DNA of 64,000 nt, taken from positions 124,001-188,000 of the forward strand of contig JAHIXK010000010.1 of assembly GCA_018815245.1 (NCBI GenBank), in the 5' to 3' direction. Source of the DNA: Gammaproteobacteria bacterium. Lineage in GTDB: Bacteria; Pseudomonadota; Gammaproteobacteria; Burkholderiales; Burkholderiaceae_B. Made by a program: the position numbers and the translations under genes. A model generated the notes under the pieces. The model saw only the letters and a program-made list of their open reading frames with translations, did no database searches and was not told the origin of the DNA. Below are positions 47,401-57,743 of this stretch, in pieces; position 1 is the first letter of the stretch, and every line of letters starts with the position of its first letter.

Positions 47401-48271
47401 CGTTGGGGTACACGCAGATGGGCACATCGCAAATTTTGGACAGTTCAGCAACATAGGGGCGCATCAGTGAAGCACCCAAGGCGCAGTTCAAACCGATGGT
47501 AATCGGCTTGGCGTGGCGCACGGAATTCCAGAAAGCTTCTACGGTTTGGCCAGACAACACGCGGCCCGAGGCGTCGGTCACCGTGCCGGAAATCATGATG
47601 GGCAACTTGTTGCCGGAATCTTCGAAATACTGGTCGATCGCGAACAGCGCGGCTTTGGCGTTCAGCGTGTCGAAAATGGTTTCAACAAGCAACAGGTCGA
47701 CGCCACCCTCTACCAGGCCTTTGGTTTGTTGGTAGTAGGTTGCAACCAGTTGGTCGAATGTGACGTTGCGTGCACCGGGGTCGTTTACATCGGGGGAAAT
47801 CGACGCAGTTTTGGGCGTGGGGCCCAGGGCACCAGCTGCAAAACGGGGCTTGTCGGGGGTGGAATACTTTACACAGGCGGCCTTGCACAGGCGGGCGGCT
47901 TCGCGGTTCATCTCGTCAACGAGATGTTCCATGTCGTAGTCGGCCTGGGCCACGGTGGTGGCCCCGAAGGTGTTGGTTTCCAGAATGTCGGCGCCGGCTG
48001 CCAGATATTGTTCATGAATTTCGGTCATGATGGCGGGCTGGGTGAGCACCAACAACTCGTTGTTGCCCTTGATGTCGCGGTGAAAATCAGCGAAACGCTC
48101 GCCCCGGTATTGGGCTTCCGTGAGCTTGTACTGCTGGATCATGGTGCCGGTTGCGCCGTCCAGAATCAGGATGCGTTTTTGGAGTAGTTCACGGAGTTGG
48201 GCTTCGACTGCAGCGCCGTTGACAACAAGGCTGTTGTGCTCGGCAGGCGAAGAAGCGGGGCGCGTGTTCAT
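44474..48271 (-). CDS. metH: Cobalamin-dependent methionine synthase
   Basis: This 1265-residue enzyme transfers a methyl group from methyltetrahydrofolate via cobalamin to homocysteine. Domains in order are: homocysteine binding (zinc Cys in [11 protein letters not shown] and [11 protein letters not shown]), pterin binding (about 380-650), the helical cap, cobalamin binding with the ligand motif [10 protein letters not shown], and a C-terminal AdoMet reactivation domain ([15 protein letters not shown]). All expected residues are present and length is normal. A promoter lies at 48314-48341. Confidence 0.97.
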   Translation of the reverse strand: MNTRPASSPAEHNSLVVNGAAVEAQLRELLQKRILILDGATGTMIQQYKLTEAQYRGERFADFHRDIKGNNELLVLTQPAIMTEIHEQYLAAGADILETNTFGATTVAQADYDMEHLVDEMNREAARLCKAACVKYSTPDKPRFAAGALGPTPKTASISPDVNDPGARNVTFDQLVATYYQQTKGLVEGGVDLLLVETIFDTLNAKAALFAIDQYFEDSGNKLPIMISGTVTDASGRVLSGQTVEAFWNSVRHAKPITIGLNCALGASLMRPYVAELSKICDVPICVYPNAGLPNPMSDTGFDETPEITSSLVKEFAQASFLNVAGGCCGTTPEHIAAIAKALENQKPRLIPTIEPKCRLSGLEPLNIDDSSLFINVGERTNVTGSKAFARMILNEQYDEALSVARQQVENGAQIVDVNMDEAMLDSKAAMVKFLNLMASEPDISRVPVMIDSSKWEVIEAGLKCVQGKAVVNSISMKEGVDEFKRQAKLCKRYGAAVIVMAFDEKGQADTYARKTEICERAYNILVNEVGFPAEDIIFDPNIFAIATGIEEHDNYGNDFIEATGWIKKNLPHAKISGGVSNVSFSFRGNEPAREAIHTVFLYHAIKNGMTMGIVNAGMMGVYDDLEPELKARVEDIVLNRQPTLAENDPDFGKTATERMIEFAGTLKAGGKKLEENLEWRNQPVQKRLAHALVHGITNFIVEDTEECRAEIAANGGRPINVIEGPLMDGMNVVGDLFGAGKMFLPQVVKSARVMKQAVAHLIPYIEEEKKQLVAAGGDAKAKGKILIATVKGDVHDIGKNIVTVVLQCNNFEVENMGVMVPAEQILAKAKEINADIIGLSGLITPSLEEMAYVASEMQRDPYFRDRGIPLLIGGATTSRVHTAVKIAPHYEGPTVYVSDASRSVGVASNLLSDESADTFKADLKTEYERVRVQHANKKAQPLISIEAARANKQTIDWVAYTPPKPKFIGKRYFKNYDLADIAQYIDWTPFFQTWDLHGGYPRVLEDELVGEAARKVFEDGKAMLKKCIEGRWLQANAAVAFYPANTVQDDHIEVYADETRSQVLFTYSPLRQQGEKREGIPNKSLADFIAPKGQGDDYIGMFAVTAGLGVEKKEKEFQAAHDDYSSIMFKAIADRMAEAFAECLHQRVRKDLWGYVTDETLSNEELIAEKYQGIRPAPGYPACPEHTIKRNMFDVMHCEEIGMTLTESLAMNPAASVSGFYFANPQSDYFNVGKIGMDQLESLRVYSLRNMEELRKALGPVLDM

Positions 48272-48313
48272 CGCGGGGCCTCTATATGATGCAAGGGTTT
48301 GAAAACAGGCTGC

Positions 48314-48341
48314 ATTTTAGCAGGGAAAAGCCCTTCGGCAA
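48314..48341 (-). promoter_or_regulatory. Promoter of metH
   Basis: On the minus strand, TTGCCG (48336-48341) and TAAAAT (48314-48319) are 16 bp apart, with a TG one base before the -10 box (extended -10). It is about 45 bp before the metH ATG. Confidence 0.6.
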
Positions 48342-48368
48342 GCACGCGAAGTTAGTCCCATTGCTATT

Positions 48369-48893
48369 TCACGGCACTACCGCAACCCCACGCAACCGGT
48401 ACAAGCCATACACGTTGGCCACGGTAATCACAATCATGGTCAGGCAAAGCTCCCAGGAATTGAACAGGTATCCGTGCACGGCCCAAAGTGCATTGGTGGC
48501 CAAGGTTGCTTTGCGCATGCCCACATTGCCCATCATGAACAAGGCCCATGTGCCCAGCAGGGTAGCGGCAAGGGGCAAGGAGCTGGCCAACCAGCCTTGC
48601 CAGGTGAACGCTGCAATGGCCACAGCCACACCACCAAAACCCAGCACCAAGGCGATGCGCAGGCGATAGCCCATGACGTTCGAATAGATTGTGACCGCTT
48701 GCCGCACACTGGTCAGCAGCATGATCAGAAAACCGGTGTGGACGCCCAGCAAGTAGTACTGCGCACCCCAGGCCAGTGAAGAAAGGGCGAATAAAAGCTT
48801 GGTACCACGCTCGGAGATGACACAAAACCCGGCAATGCTCAACCCGAAGGCCATGGCGCCGATCGTGCGAATCAGGATGTCTTCAACGTTCAA
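48369..48893 (-). CDS. YgjV-family inner-membrane protein
   Basis: This 174-residue protein with about five TM helices matches the Imp-YgjV family: FGLSIAGFCVISERGTKLLFALSSLAWGAQYYLLG near the start, and a C-terminal WELCLTMIVITVANVYGLYR. Function in the family is unknown. It is divergent from the hybrid kinase gene and about 100 bp from metH. Confidence 0.8.
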   Translation of the reverse strand: MNVEDILIRTIGAMAFGLSIAGFCVISERGTKLLFALSSLAWGAQYYLLGVHTGFLIMLLTSVRQAVTIYSNVMGYRLRIALVLGFGGVAVAIAAFTWQGWLASSLPLAATLLGTWALFMMGNVGMRKATLATNALWAVHGYLFNSWELCLTMIVITVANVYGLYRLRGVAVVP

Positions 48894-49021
48894 GGCTGGT
48901 CGATCCGGTGGCGTTGCTGAGGAAGGGGTTATGGATTTCTACGACGATACCTGAAAATTGTGACACCGCAGGCGCCCTAGGCTACAGTAGGCGAACCTGC
49001 AATTTTCAACCTGTATTCCTC

Positions 49022-52000
49022 ATGCTTCATTTAAATATTCGGGCCAGCTTTACCAGTCGCCTGATCGTCGGCAGTTTGATTGCGCTGTTTGTACTGTCCA
49101 TCCCCGTTGCACTGACTGCGCATTCAATCTTGCACAGCAGCACCATCAAACAAGCCGGTGAAAACGCACAAGCACAGGCGGAGCAAATAGCGCAATCGGT
49201 GGACCGCCACTTGAAAGCGCACCTGCGTAATTTGGTCTACACCAGCAAAATTGAACAGTCTCTGAACAACTATTCACCTGAGAGACACAGCAACGTGCTG
49301 CAAGTGATGCGGGAAAACATGCCGGGGTATTTGTGGATCGGCGTGGCAGATCCCGACGGAACAGTGCTTGCAGCGCTGGATGACCTGCTTGTGGGAAAAA
49401 GCGTGGCTGCGCGCCCTTGGTTCAAACAAGGCCTGGTTGAGCCCGCGATCATGGATGTGCATGAAGCCTCATTGCTGGCTGCATTGCTGCCCGCCCGGGC
49501 TGAGGAAAAATACCAGTTCATCGATTTTACGACCCCATTGAAAGGGCAAGACAATCAAGTTATCGGTGTAATTGGCATTCATCTGGACTGGAAGTACTTC
49601 ATCAACGAGATAGAACAAGACGTGTTTAACGCCATCAGCCCATCTACGCCAACCCTGATATTGGCCAAAGACGGCAGTTTGAGAATGGGCAATCGGCCTG
49701 ATTTGGCAGATATTCTAGACAACAGCGCCTGGAACAAGATGGCAGCGTTTCAGCGAGCCGCGGGAGGCCATAGCAATTGGTCAATCGAAACACTCAACGA
49801 CGGGAAGGACTACCTGATCGCATTTGCGCCGAACAACAGCCCGGAAACTCAAAATCTAGGCTGGATATCCGCATCAATCATGCCGCTTGACATGGTGGCA
49901 TCGTCCACATCCACAGCCCTGATCGGTGCCATTCTGGCATTGATTATCGGCACAGCAACCACACTGCTTCTGGTGCTGGGCCTGGGGCGAAGTCTTTCCA
50001 ACAAGGCGACTGCCTATCTGGAGCAGGTGCGTAAGAACGATCCTGAAGGGCTTGAGTCGTCCATGCAGGACTTGCCCACGGAGTTGCAAGCCATTTCAAA
50101 AGACATTCTGGATTTGACACGGGGGTTGTCTGACAAAAGCCGGTCACTTGAAAAAGCATTGAATTCAGCCAAGGAAAGCTACTGGGTGGTTGAAGCACTG
50201 ATTGTTCAGGCCCCCGCCCCAATTGCCATGTTCGACACTGAAATGAACTATGTTGCTGCGTCATCGCGGTGGGTGAGCACATTCACACATGAAACCGGCA
50301 GCCTGGCGGGTAGAAACCATTACGAGGTAGTTCCCAATTTGCCAGAACGTTGGCGCCAGGCACACCGCGCGGGCTTGGCCGGTGAAAGTATTTCCGCAAC
50401 GTCTGACCCCTGGCTGGCCCCGGAAGGCCACACAGTCTGGCTGGATTGGGCGATTGAGCCTTGGTTGCGCCCGGACGGCAACCGGGGTGGCATCATCATC
50501 ATGTGCAAAGATGTTTCAAATGAGCGGCAAATGCGCGACAGCCTGGCTGAAAGCGAAGAACGTTTCAAGCTGGCCATGGAGGGATCCCACGAGGGCCTGT
50601 GGGACTGGAAACTGGATGACAACAAGGTGTATTACTCGCCGGGCTGGAAACGCTTGCTGGGTTATGAAGACCATGAACTTGAAAACAAGTTTGAAACCTG
50701 GGAGCGCCTGACCGCACCGATTGATCGGGAAGTTGCTCAGGTCCGCTTGCAGCAAGCCTTGAACAGCCCTGCTGTGAAATCGTTTGATGCCGAGTTTTCC
50801 ATGGCCCACAAGAGCGGGCAATGGGTTCAGATTCTGTCCAGGGCCCAGATTATTCGGGACGAAAACGGCAAAGCCGCACGTGTGGTGGGAACGCATGCTG
50901 ACCGCACCCATCAACTTGAACTGGAAAGCCGACTGCGAGAAGCATCGATTACCGCGAAAGCAGAAAAAGAATCAAACGCGGAAAAAAGCCGGTTTCTTGC
51001 CACCATCAGCCACGAGATACGAACACCCCTGAATGGCATTCTTGGTTTTGCGCGCCTGCTGGAAATTGATTTACCCCCAGGCCCACTGAAAGAACAGGCG
51101 GGTTATCTGGTTCGATCTTCTGAATCGCTGTCGTCCATACTGAACGACATTCTGGACTTCTCCAAGCTTGAATCAGGCATGGTGAAGCTGGGCAACACAC
51201 CGTTTCTGATGGAGCAACTTCTCTTGGGCAGCGCCGAATTGCCCCGGCTGACCTGCGAAACAAAGGGTGTTACGTTTGAGTTAACCAATTCCGTGGGTGA
51301 AAAGAAAATTTACTCGGGCGACATTGTCCGGCTACGGCAAATACTTCAAAATCTTTTAACCAACGCCATCAAGTTTACATTTAACGGCAAAGTATCCTTA
51401 AAAGCGAAATCTGAAGCAAAAGACCAGGATCACGACCTGATCACATTTGAAGTGATTGACACGGGTCTTGGCATCCCCAAGGAAAGACAGGGCCAGTTGT
51501 TCAAACCTTTCACGCAAGTGCACACCGACAGGGAAAACCACTTCGGTGGCACTGGGCTGGGCTTGTCGATCGTTAAAAACCTTGTCGATGCAATGGGCGG
51601 GGAAATTCACCTGGAATCCGAGCCGGGCAAAGGCACGCGGGTGTCCGTAAGCATTACATTGCGCAGGCAAAGTGCGCTGGGCACCACAAACACTCAAAAA
51701 TTAACCCCTGCACGGTCACTTCGGGTTTTGGTGGCCGACGACACGCCCCTGAACATCAAGCTGATTCAAACTTTCCTGGGCAAAGACGGACACGCAGTGG
51801 TGGTTGCTAAAGATGGACGGGAAGCGCTAAACCACGCCATGTCCGAGCCATTTGACTTCATTTTGCTGGACATTGACATGCCAAAAATGTCCGGGTATGA
51901 GGTTGCGGAAAAGATTCGGACCGAGGAAGGTCCCAATCAAGCCTGTGAAATTGCAGCCCTCACCGGTTATGCTTTTGACAGCGATATACAAAAAGCACAT

Positions 52001-52084
52001 TCCGTTGGGATCAACTACCATTTTGCAAAACCAATTCAGTTTGATTTGTTGTTAAATCGCTTGGCAATTAGCAGCAATCCATAG
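49022..52084 (+). CDS. Hybrid sensor histidine kinase with periplasmic CACHE domain, two PAS domains and receiver
   Basis: This 1020-residue protein has TM1 near residue 20, a double-CACHE-like periplasmic sensor (about 40-290), TM2 (about 300-325), then two PAS domains (about 400-640). HisKA follows with phosphorylation site H664 in ATISHEIRTPL, then the ATPase domain (N box around LTNAIKFTF; GTGLGLSIVKNL), and a C-terminal receiver with D950 in LLDIDMPK. The ATG at 49022 gives a normal signal anchor; the frame is open from 48908. It has no partner regulator beside it. The signal is unknown. Confidence 0.9.
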   Translation: MLHLNIRASFTSRLIVGSLIALFVLSIPVALTAHSILHSSTIKQAGENAQAQAEQIAQSVDRHLKAHLRNLVYTSKIEQSLNNYSPERHSNVLQVMRENMPGYLWIGVADPDGTVLAALDDLLVGKSVAARPWFKQGLVEPAIMDVHEASLLAALLPARAEEKYQFIDFTTPLKGQDNQVIGVIGIHLDWKYFINEIEQDVFNAISPSTPTLILAKDGSLRMGNRPDLADILDNSAWNKMAAFQRAAGGHSNWSIETLNDGKDYLIAFAPNNSPETQNLGWISASIMPLDMVASSTSTALIGAILALIIGTATTLLLVLGLGRSLSNKATAYLEQVRKNDPEGLESSMQDLPTELQAISKDILDLTRGLSDKSRSLEKALNSAKESYWVVEALIVQAPAPIAMFDTEMNYVAASSRWVSTFTHETGSLAGRNHYEVVPNLPERWRQAHRAGLAGESISATSDPWLAPEGHTVWLDWAIEPWLRPDGNRGGIIIMCKDVSNERQMRDSLAESEERFKLAMEGSHEGLWDWKLDDNKVYYSPGWKRLLGYEDHELENKFETWERLTAPIDREVAQVRLQQALNSPAVKSFDAEFSMAHKSGQWVQILSRAQIIRDENGKAARVVGTHADRTHQLELESRLREASITAKAEKESNAEKSRFLATISHEIRTPLNGILGFARLLEIDLPPGPLKEQAGYLVRSSESLSSILNDILDFSKLESGMVKLGNTPFLMEQLLLGSAELPRLTCETKGVTFELTNSVGEKKIYSGDIVRLRQILQNLLTNAIKFTFNGKVSLKAKSEAKDQDHDLITFEVIDTGLGIPKERQGQLFKPFTQVHTDRENHFGGTGLGLSIVKNLVDAMGGEIHLESEPGKGTRVSVSITLRRQSALGTTNTQKLTPARSLRVLVADDTPLNIKLIQTFLGKDGHAVVVAKDGREALNHAMSEPFDFILLDIDMPKMSGYEVAEKIRTEEGPNQACEIAALTGYAFDSDIQKAHSVGINYHFAKPIQFDLLLNRLAISSNP

Positions 52085-52170
52085 TCAGCGATGCGAAATG
52101 CTAACCCACCATGCGAAATTGAGTGCAAAATAGCGGGTTGAAATTTTTTGATTAAAAAAGTGGGGGTTGT

Positions 52171-52929
52171 ATGGAATTACTAATGGATCCAAACGTCTGG
52201 GTCGCTTTCGCGATTTTGACCGCTTTGGAAATTGTGCTGGGTATCGACAACATTGTGTTTATTACCGTGTTGGTTTCGAAGTTGCCTGCGGACATTCGTG
52301 ACCGTGTTCGCCAGTTTGGCCTGATGTTTGCCATGGCAACCCGTGTGGGACTGCTGTTTTCGCTGTCCTGGATCATTGGTTTGACCGAACCGCTGGTTAC
52401 GGTGATGGAGAAAGCAATCACCGGGCGGGATTTGGTGCTCTTCTTTGGTGGACTGTTCCTGTTGTGGAAAGCATCCAAAGAAATTTACATTGAAGTGGAA
52501 GCACCACACCAGGTTGAAGAAGAGTTGGCAATGGGCGCAGCAGCCCAGAAAACCGGTGCGAAGCTGTTTTGGTACTCCATCATCCAGATTGGTATTCTGG
52601 ACATCGTATTCAGTCTGGATTCCGTCATTACTGCGGTGGGCATGGCCGACCACATCGAGGTCATGATTGCGGCTGTGATGGCGGCGGTTGGCGTGATGAT
52701 GCTGTTTGCCAAGGCAATCGGTGAATTTGTTGAAGCGCATGCATCTGTTAAGGTGTTGGCTTTGGCTTTCCTGATGATGGTGGGCATGTTGCTGATCGCA
52801 GAAAGCTTCGGCCAACACGTACCGAAAGCTTACCTGTACAGCGCCATGGGCTTCTCGCTGCTGGTCGAATTGCTCAACCTTCGCTCCAAAGCCAAGCGCC
52901 AGAAACTGGAAGCTGCAGAACAGGCATAA
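52171..52929 (+). CDS. TerC-family integral membrane protein
   Basis: This 252-residue protein has seven or so TM helices with the family's paired acidic motifs LEIVLGIDNIVFI and ILDIVFSLDSVITAVG. TerC/YgdQ/Alx-type proteins are linked to metal (often manganese) export and to tellurite resistance in some hosts. The ATG follows GTGGGGGT. It is monocistronic, ending at a strong bidirectional terminator. Confidence 0.9.
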   Translation: MELLMDPNVWVAFAILTALEIVLGIDNIVFITVLVSKLPADIRDRVRQFGLMFAMATRVGLLFSLSWIIGLTEPLVTVMEKAITGRDLVLFFGGLFLLWKASKEIYIEVEAPHQVEEELAMGAAAQKTGAKLFWYSIIQIGILDIVFSLDSVITAVGMADHIEVMIAAVMAAVGVMMLFAKAIGEFVEAHASVKVLALAFLMMVGMLLIAESFGQHVPKAYLYSAMGFSLLVELLNLRSKAKRQKLEAAEQA

Positions 52930-52951
52930 ACTTGAACTTTCAAGTGTGTTT

Positions 52952-52987
52952 AAAGCAAAAAGCCAGTTTTCACTGGCTTTTTGCTTT
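52952..52987. terminator. Bidirectional intrinsic terminator between terC and the EamA gene
   Basis: A perfect 15-bp stem (52952-52966 with 52973-52987) encloses a 6-nt loop. T-rich arms on both sides serve the two convergent genes that end at 52929 and 53007. Confidence 0.9.
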
Positions 52988-53006
52988 TACAGAACACACT
53001 GGCTAT

Positions 53007-53882
53007 TTAACGGGATCGAGTCACCAGAACAATCCCGACTACCACTGGGGCAATGCCCAGAAAATCGGGCCAATTCAGCGGTTCGTCCAGAAGCCATGCG
53101 CCCGCCAACAGGCCCAGTGGCGGGGTGAGAAAAAACCATGCACTGGCTGCACTGGCACTGCCTTGTTCCAGCAGGTTAAACCACAGCTGATAGCCTGTGA
53201 TTGAAACCACGATCACCAGCCATGCGAGGGCGCCTGCGAACGATGCGCTCAAATTCATGTCCGCGGGGCGTTCAAGCCACAGGGCCACGGGCAGCAGCAA
53301 CAGGCCGCTTAAAATGATCTGAAAACCCGTGCCGGTCACCACGTCTGTCCGGACAGGCCATTTTTTATAAAGCACGGTGCCAAAAGCCAGGGTCAGCAAG
53401 GCAGCGAGTAGCAGCAAAAAACCTTCCAATGTGTCTGTGCCTGAACCAATGCGGTTGCGCACAATGTAAGCCACACCGAGAAACCCCAAGACAAGTCCCG
53501 TGACTTTCTGGCGCGTGAGGGGTTCGTGCAATAAAAATACCGACAACACGGCCACAACAATGGGGTTGGCACTGATCAGGATCGTGGACAAACCGGAGGA
53601 CAAACCACCCATACCCGTCCAGCTCAAGCCCAGATACAAGGCATGATTGAGCAAGCCCAAAGCGCTTAAAACCCCCAGTTCACGCAGGCTTAGCATGCGC
53701 AAACTGCCACGCCAATGCGCCCAGGCCAGCATCAGCGCGCCAGCGACCAGAAACCGGATTGACAAAAACAGCAGGGGGGGGCTGTCGAGCAAGCCAATTT
53801 TTGCAGCCGGGAATGCGCTGGTCCAGATCAGCACAAAGGGAAACGCCAATGAAGCGTTTCTCAAAAGAGGGGATTGATTCAT
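53007..53882 (-). CDS. EamA/DMT-family transporter
   Basis: This 291-residue protein with ten TM helices and two EamA repeats (first: FPFVLIWTSAFPAAKIGL; conserved GLLNHALYLGLSWTGMGG) belongs to the drug/metabolite transporter superfamily. Members commonly export amino acids or other metabolites. No substrate can be told. Confidence 0.88.
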   Translation of the reverse strand: MNQSPLLRNASLAFPFVLIWTSAFPAAKIGLLDSPPLLFLSIRFLVAGALMLAWAHWRGSLRMLSLRELGVLSALGLLNHALYLGLSWTGMGGLSSGLSTILISANPIVVAVLSVFLLHEPLTRQKVTGLVLGFLGVAYIVRNRIGSGTDTLEGFLLLLAALLTLAFGTVLYKKWPVRTDVVTGTGFQIILSGLLLLPVALWLERPADMNLSASFAGALAWLVIVVSITGYQLWFNLLEQGSASAASAWFFLTPPLGLLAGAWLLDEPLNWPDFLGIAPVVVGIVLVTRSR

Positions 53883-53956
53883 TCGGGGAAATCCAGTAAT
53901 GGTGAACCATTGTAATCAACCAACCCCTTGACCGTGGTCGACGACCGGAGTTTTAG

Positions 53957-56900
53957 ATGCACGAGCAATTCCGACTAATTGTCGTGGATGATGAAAAGCC
54001 TCAGCTTGAGGCGCTGTGCATATTGCTGGAGGATGCGGGCTTTTTGGTCAATGGTTTTGCCGACCCCGCCGCCGCCCTGAAGCAACTGCACACCATGCCC
54101 CATGATGTTTTGCTGACTGATTTGCGCCTGCCGGGCATGGACGGCATTGAACTGATCCAGAAGGCAAGACAAATAGACCCTGACATCAGCGCCGTGTTGA
54201 TGACGGGGCATGGCAGCATCAAGTCCGCCGTTGATGCAATGAAACTTGGGGTGCTGGATTACATTCTGAAACCATTCAAAGTCAGCGAACTGATGCCCGT
54301 GGTGCACCGTGCCATTGAGGTTCGCAAACTGAAACTGCAAAACACGCAATTGATTCGCGACATTTCCAGCAGCAACGCCAAACTGCTTGAAATGAATCAT
54401 GAACTGGACAACTTTGCAGGGCGTGTTGCGCACGATTTAAATTCGCTTTGCCACATCATTCAGGGCTTTGCTGGCAGCCTGACCCGCCGGGCCAGCAGCA
54501 AACTCGACGAGCAGGAACGACGCTACCTTCAACGCATCAATGAGTCCGGCGCCAGGGGCGGGCAATTGGTTTCTGACCTGCTGGCTTTTGCAAGACTGGG
54601 TTCGGGGGATTTGCAACACCAGCAGGTTGTACTTAACGAGGTGGTGGAAAAGGCCAGGGCTCAGGTCGAGGCAGCGGAAGGTCTGCGGGAGGTTGACTGG
54701 ACAATTGCAATACTGCCGGACATTGAGGGGGATGAGTCTTTGCTGGAACAGGTCTTTGTGAACCTGTTTTCCAACGCCATGAAGTTCAGCCAGTTTCGGG
54801 AACAGCCTTGTATATCCGTTGATGCCAACATTCAAAGCGATGGCGTTGAAATTCGCGTAATCGACAATGGGGCAGGTTTCGATCCGGACCGTGCCGACGG
54901 TCTGTTCAAACCTTTTCACCGCTTGCACAATGCCCATGACTTTGAAGGCCACGGCATGGGGTTGGCCAATGTAAAACGCATCATTGAACGGCATGGCGGG
55001 CAGATCAGCGCCCAATCAGCGCCGGACAGCGGCGCTACGTTTACGCTGCTGCTTCCCTTGAGCCAAGGCGGCACGGGAACCAAAAAACAGGAAACTGTAG
55101 GGCCTGGCGACAAGGCAAATTACGATTATCGACATGCCGAGGACAAACTGAAACGCAGTGAGGCTTTGCAGCGCATCGGCGGCAGACTGGCCAAACTGGG
55201 GGCGTGGGCAATTGAGCTGGGCCCGACACCCAAACTGTATTGGTCTGAAGAAATTTTCAGCATTCTGGACATACCAAAAGGCCAGCTGCCAAACTCGTAT
55301 GATTCCGCCCTGGCGAATTACCATGGCAAGTGGCGAAAAATTATTCAGGTTGCGCTGGAAAAATGTTCGCAACAAGGTACGCCATTCGAATTGGAACCCG
55401 AAATGCGGTCGGACAACGGACGTCGTTTCTGGGCCCGCGTGGTGGGTGAAGCCGTTCGGGATGACAAGGGAAATATTGTTCAGGTACAAGGTGCATTTCA
55501 GGACATCACTGAATCAAAAGTAGCCACACTTACCCTGATGCACATGAACCGTTTGCTGGAAGCGCAGCACCGGGTCAACGAAATCACAACCACTTTGGAC
55601 AAACCCGACCGTCTGCTGCAAGAAGTGTGCAGTGTATTTTGTTCACTGGGCGGTTTGCCCTTGGCCTGGGCGTGCCAGTTCGGCAAAGACCTGAGCGACC
55701 TGAAGGTGACTGCCGCCGACGGATCGCAACAAGAATTTGTGTCAAAAATCATGTCCACCACCTCGCTACCGCGCGACGATGAACTGGTTAACCGTTTGCG
55801 GGCAGGGAAAATGCACATTTGCCAGAATGTGGCCGAGGAACCCCAGGCCAGAATGTGGCACCAACAGGCCACTGAAGAAGGGCTGGAGTCTTTTGCAATC
55901 CTGCCCATTCACGCGCAAGGCAGGCTACGCGCCAGTCTGGTGTTGTTCGGTGCCGGGGTGCACTTCTTTAATAAGGAAGTGCGACAATTGCTGAAAACAG
56001 TGGCCAAAAACCTGTCAATGGCCCTTGAAAACCTGATGTTTGCAGAAGAACGTTCGCGCAATTCCGAGCGCTTGAAGCTGCTTGAGACCTGCGTGGAGCG
56101 GCTCAACGACATCGTGTTGATCACAGAGGCAGAGCCAATCAGTGGGGACGGCCCGAAAATTTTGTATGTCAACGAGGCCTTCGTTCGGCGAACCGGTTAC
56201 ACCCGGGAGGAAGCGATTGGGCAAACGCCGCGCATCCTGCAAGGTGAACTGACGCAGCGCGATGCGCTGGAGCGGATACGACAGGCCCTGATCGATTGGA
56301 AACCTGTGCGGGAAGAATTGATCAATTACACCAAATCTGGCGAAACGCTCTGGCTGGAACTGGACATTGTTCCAGTGGCCGATGAAACGGGTTGGTACAC
56401 ACACTGGGTTGCAATTGAACGTGACATCACCGAGCGCAAACAAGCCGAACAGCGCAGCGACTCCCAGTTTGCGCGCATGAGCCTGCTCAATGAAATTACG
56501 CGGGCAATTGGAAACCGGCACGATCTGGACAGCATCTACCAAGTGGTGACCAATACCATCGAAAGAGAATTGCCCGCGGACTTTTGCTTGACTGCGTCGT
56601 ACTTGGAACAAGAGGGAACCATCACCTTCAGGTCGCTGGGCAAACAGACTGAAAATGCGGCAAACAAGGTGGGGTTTTTCCTGCACGGATCGATTGCCGC
56701 ACGCGGCGTTCACCTGGATCAGGCTTTGCGGGGCGAATTTGTGTACCAACCGAATTTGGGCGGCAGCATGTGCATGACTGGTGAGGGCATGCATCAATTG
56801 GCAGGCCTTGACAGCATGGTGATTGCTCCTTTGATGAATGAGAACAAGGTGCTGGGGATCATCACCACGGCACGCAAGGGCTTGGATTCATTCTCGGCCG

Positions 56901-57742
56901 ATGAACTGGAGTTTCTGCGCCAGCTTGCTGAACATGTGGCGCTTGCTCTGGCACAAACTGAATTGCTCCAAGAACTGCAGGAGGCTTGCCATAACCTTCA
57001 ACGCACCCAGCAATTGGTGCTGCAACAAGAGCGCTTGCGTGCGCTGGCGGAAATGGCTGGCGGTATTGCGCACGACATCAACAATGCAATTTCGCCCGTG
57101 GCGCTGTACACGGATGCGCTGTTGAGTACAGAAAAAGATTTGAGTGACCGCGGCAAGAAACAGTTAAAAACCATTCAGCTTGCAATTGATGATGTGGCCA
57201 GAACAGTAGAACGCATGGGGAAGTTTTGTCGTCAGCAAGATGAGGGTTCCGAGTTGACTCGTGTCAACCTGCCACAAATTTGCGAACAATCCATGGACCT
57301 GACCAAGGCGCGCTGGCATGACGTGCCACAACGCATTGGTATTTCGATTGAGTTTAAGCTGCAGCACGCAGAGGGGCTGCCAGACATTCATGCCTCGGAA
57401 TCAGAACTGCGTGAAGCCTTGACCAACCTGATACTGAATGCAGTAGATGCCATGCCCCATGGCGGTGTAATTACCCTGTCCACAAGCGTAGACAAACGCG
57501 ACGGTGAGGACCAAGTGCGCATCGACCTTAAAGACACGGGCATGGGCATGAATGAAGAAACTCGCAGGCGTTGCCTTGAACCCTTCTACACGACAAAAGG
57601 CGAGCGGGGCACCGGCTTGGGCCTGGCCATGGTTTACGGCATTGTGAAACGCATGCATGGCCAGATCGAAATTGACAGCGAAGAACAGAAGGGGTGCACG
57701 GTCACGATTTTGTTGCCCATGCAGTGGGGGCAACACAGTTGA
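53957..57742 (+). CDS. Very large signalling protein: receiver, two histidine kinase modules, PAS and GAF domains
   Basis: This 1261-residue soluble protein starts with a receiver (D11/D12, phospho-acceptor D55, T83, K105). A first HisKA/ATPase unit follows, with H159 in GRVAHDLNSL and GHGMGLANVKRII. Then come PAS (about 400-520), GAF (about 530-690), PAS (about 700-830) and GAF (about 840-1010), and a second HisKA/ATPase unit with H1039 in GIAHDINNA and GTGLGLAMVYGIV. No TM segment is seen. The N-terminal receiver implies input from another kinase, perhaps the hybrid kinase at 49022, and there is no DNA-binding output. Two complete kinase modules in one chain are uncommon. Confidence 0.88.
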   Translation: MHEQFRLIVVDDEKPQLEALCILLEDAGFLVNGFADPAAALKQLHTMPHDVLLTDLRLPGMDGIELIQKARQIDPDISAVLMTGHGSIKSAVDAMKLGVLDYILKPFKVSELMPVVHRAIEVRKLKLQNTQLIRDISSSNAKLLEMNHELDNFAGRVAHDLNSLCHIIQGFAGSLTRRASSKLDEQERRYLQRINESGARGGQLVSDLLAFARLGSGDLQHQQVVLNEVVEKARAQVEAAEGLREVDWTIAILPDIEGDESLLEQVFVNLFSNAMKFSQFREQPCISVDANIQSDGVEIRVIDNGAGFDPDRADGLFKPFHRLHNAHDFEGHGMGLANVKRIIERHGGQISAQSAPDSGATFTLLLPLSQGGTGTKKQETVGPGDKANYDYRHAEDKLKRSEALQRIGGRLAKLGAWAIELGPTPKLYWSEEIFSILDIPKGQLPNSYDSALANYHGKWRKIIQVALEKCSQQGTPFELEPEMRSDNGRRFWARVVGEAVRDDKGNIVQVQGAFQDITESKVATLTLMHMNRLLEAQHRVNEITTTLDKPDRLLQEVCSVFCSLGGLPLAWACQFGKDLSDLKVTAADGSQQEFVSKIMSTTSLPRDDELVNRLRAGKMHICQNVAEEPQARMWHQQATEEGLESFAILPIHAQGRLRASLVLFGAGVHFFNKEVRQLLKTVAKNLSMALENLMFAEERSRNSERLKLLETCVERLNDIVLITEAEPISGDGPKILYVNEAFVRRTGYTREEAIGQTPRILQGELTQRDALERIRQALIDWKPVREELINYTKSGETLWLELDIVPVADETGWYTHWVAIERDITERKQAEQRSDSQFARMSLLNEITRAIGNRHDLDSIYQVVTNTIERELPADFCLTASYLEQEGTITFRSLGKQTENAANKVGFFLHGSIAARGVHLDQALRGEFVYQPNLGGSMCMTGEGMHQLAGLDSMVIAPLMNENKVLGIITTARKGLDSFSADELEFLRQLAEHVALALAQTELLQELQEACHNLQRTQQLVLQQERLRALAEMAGGIAHDINNAISPVALYTDALLSTEKDLSDRGKKQLKTIQLAIDDVARTVERMGKFCRQQDEGSELTRVNLPQICEQSMDLTKARWHDVPQRIGISIEFKLQHAEGLPDIHASESELREALTNLILNAVDAMPHGGVITLSTSVDKRDGEDQVRIDLKDTGMGMNEETRRRCLEPFYTTKGERGTGLGLAMVYGIVKRMHGQIEIDSEEQKGCTVTILLPMQWGQHS

Positions 57743-57743
57743 A

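Noticed and set aside
48272-48368. SAH or cobalamin riboswitch before metH
   Set aside because: The leader is short, with a promoter at 48314-48341, leaving only about 40 nt of RNA; neither riboswitch core was recognised.
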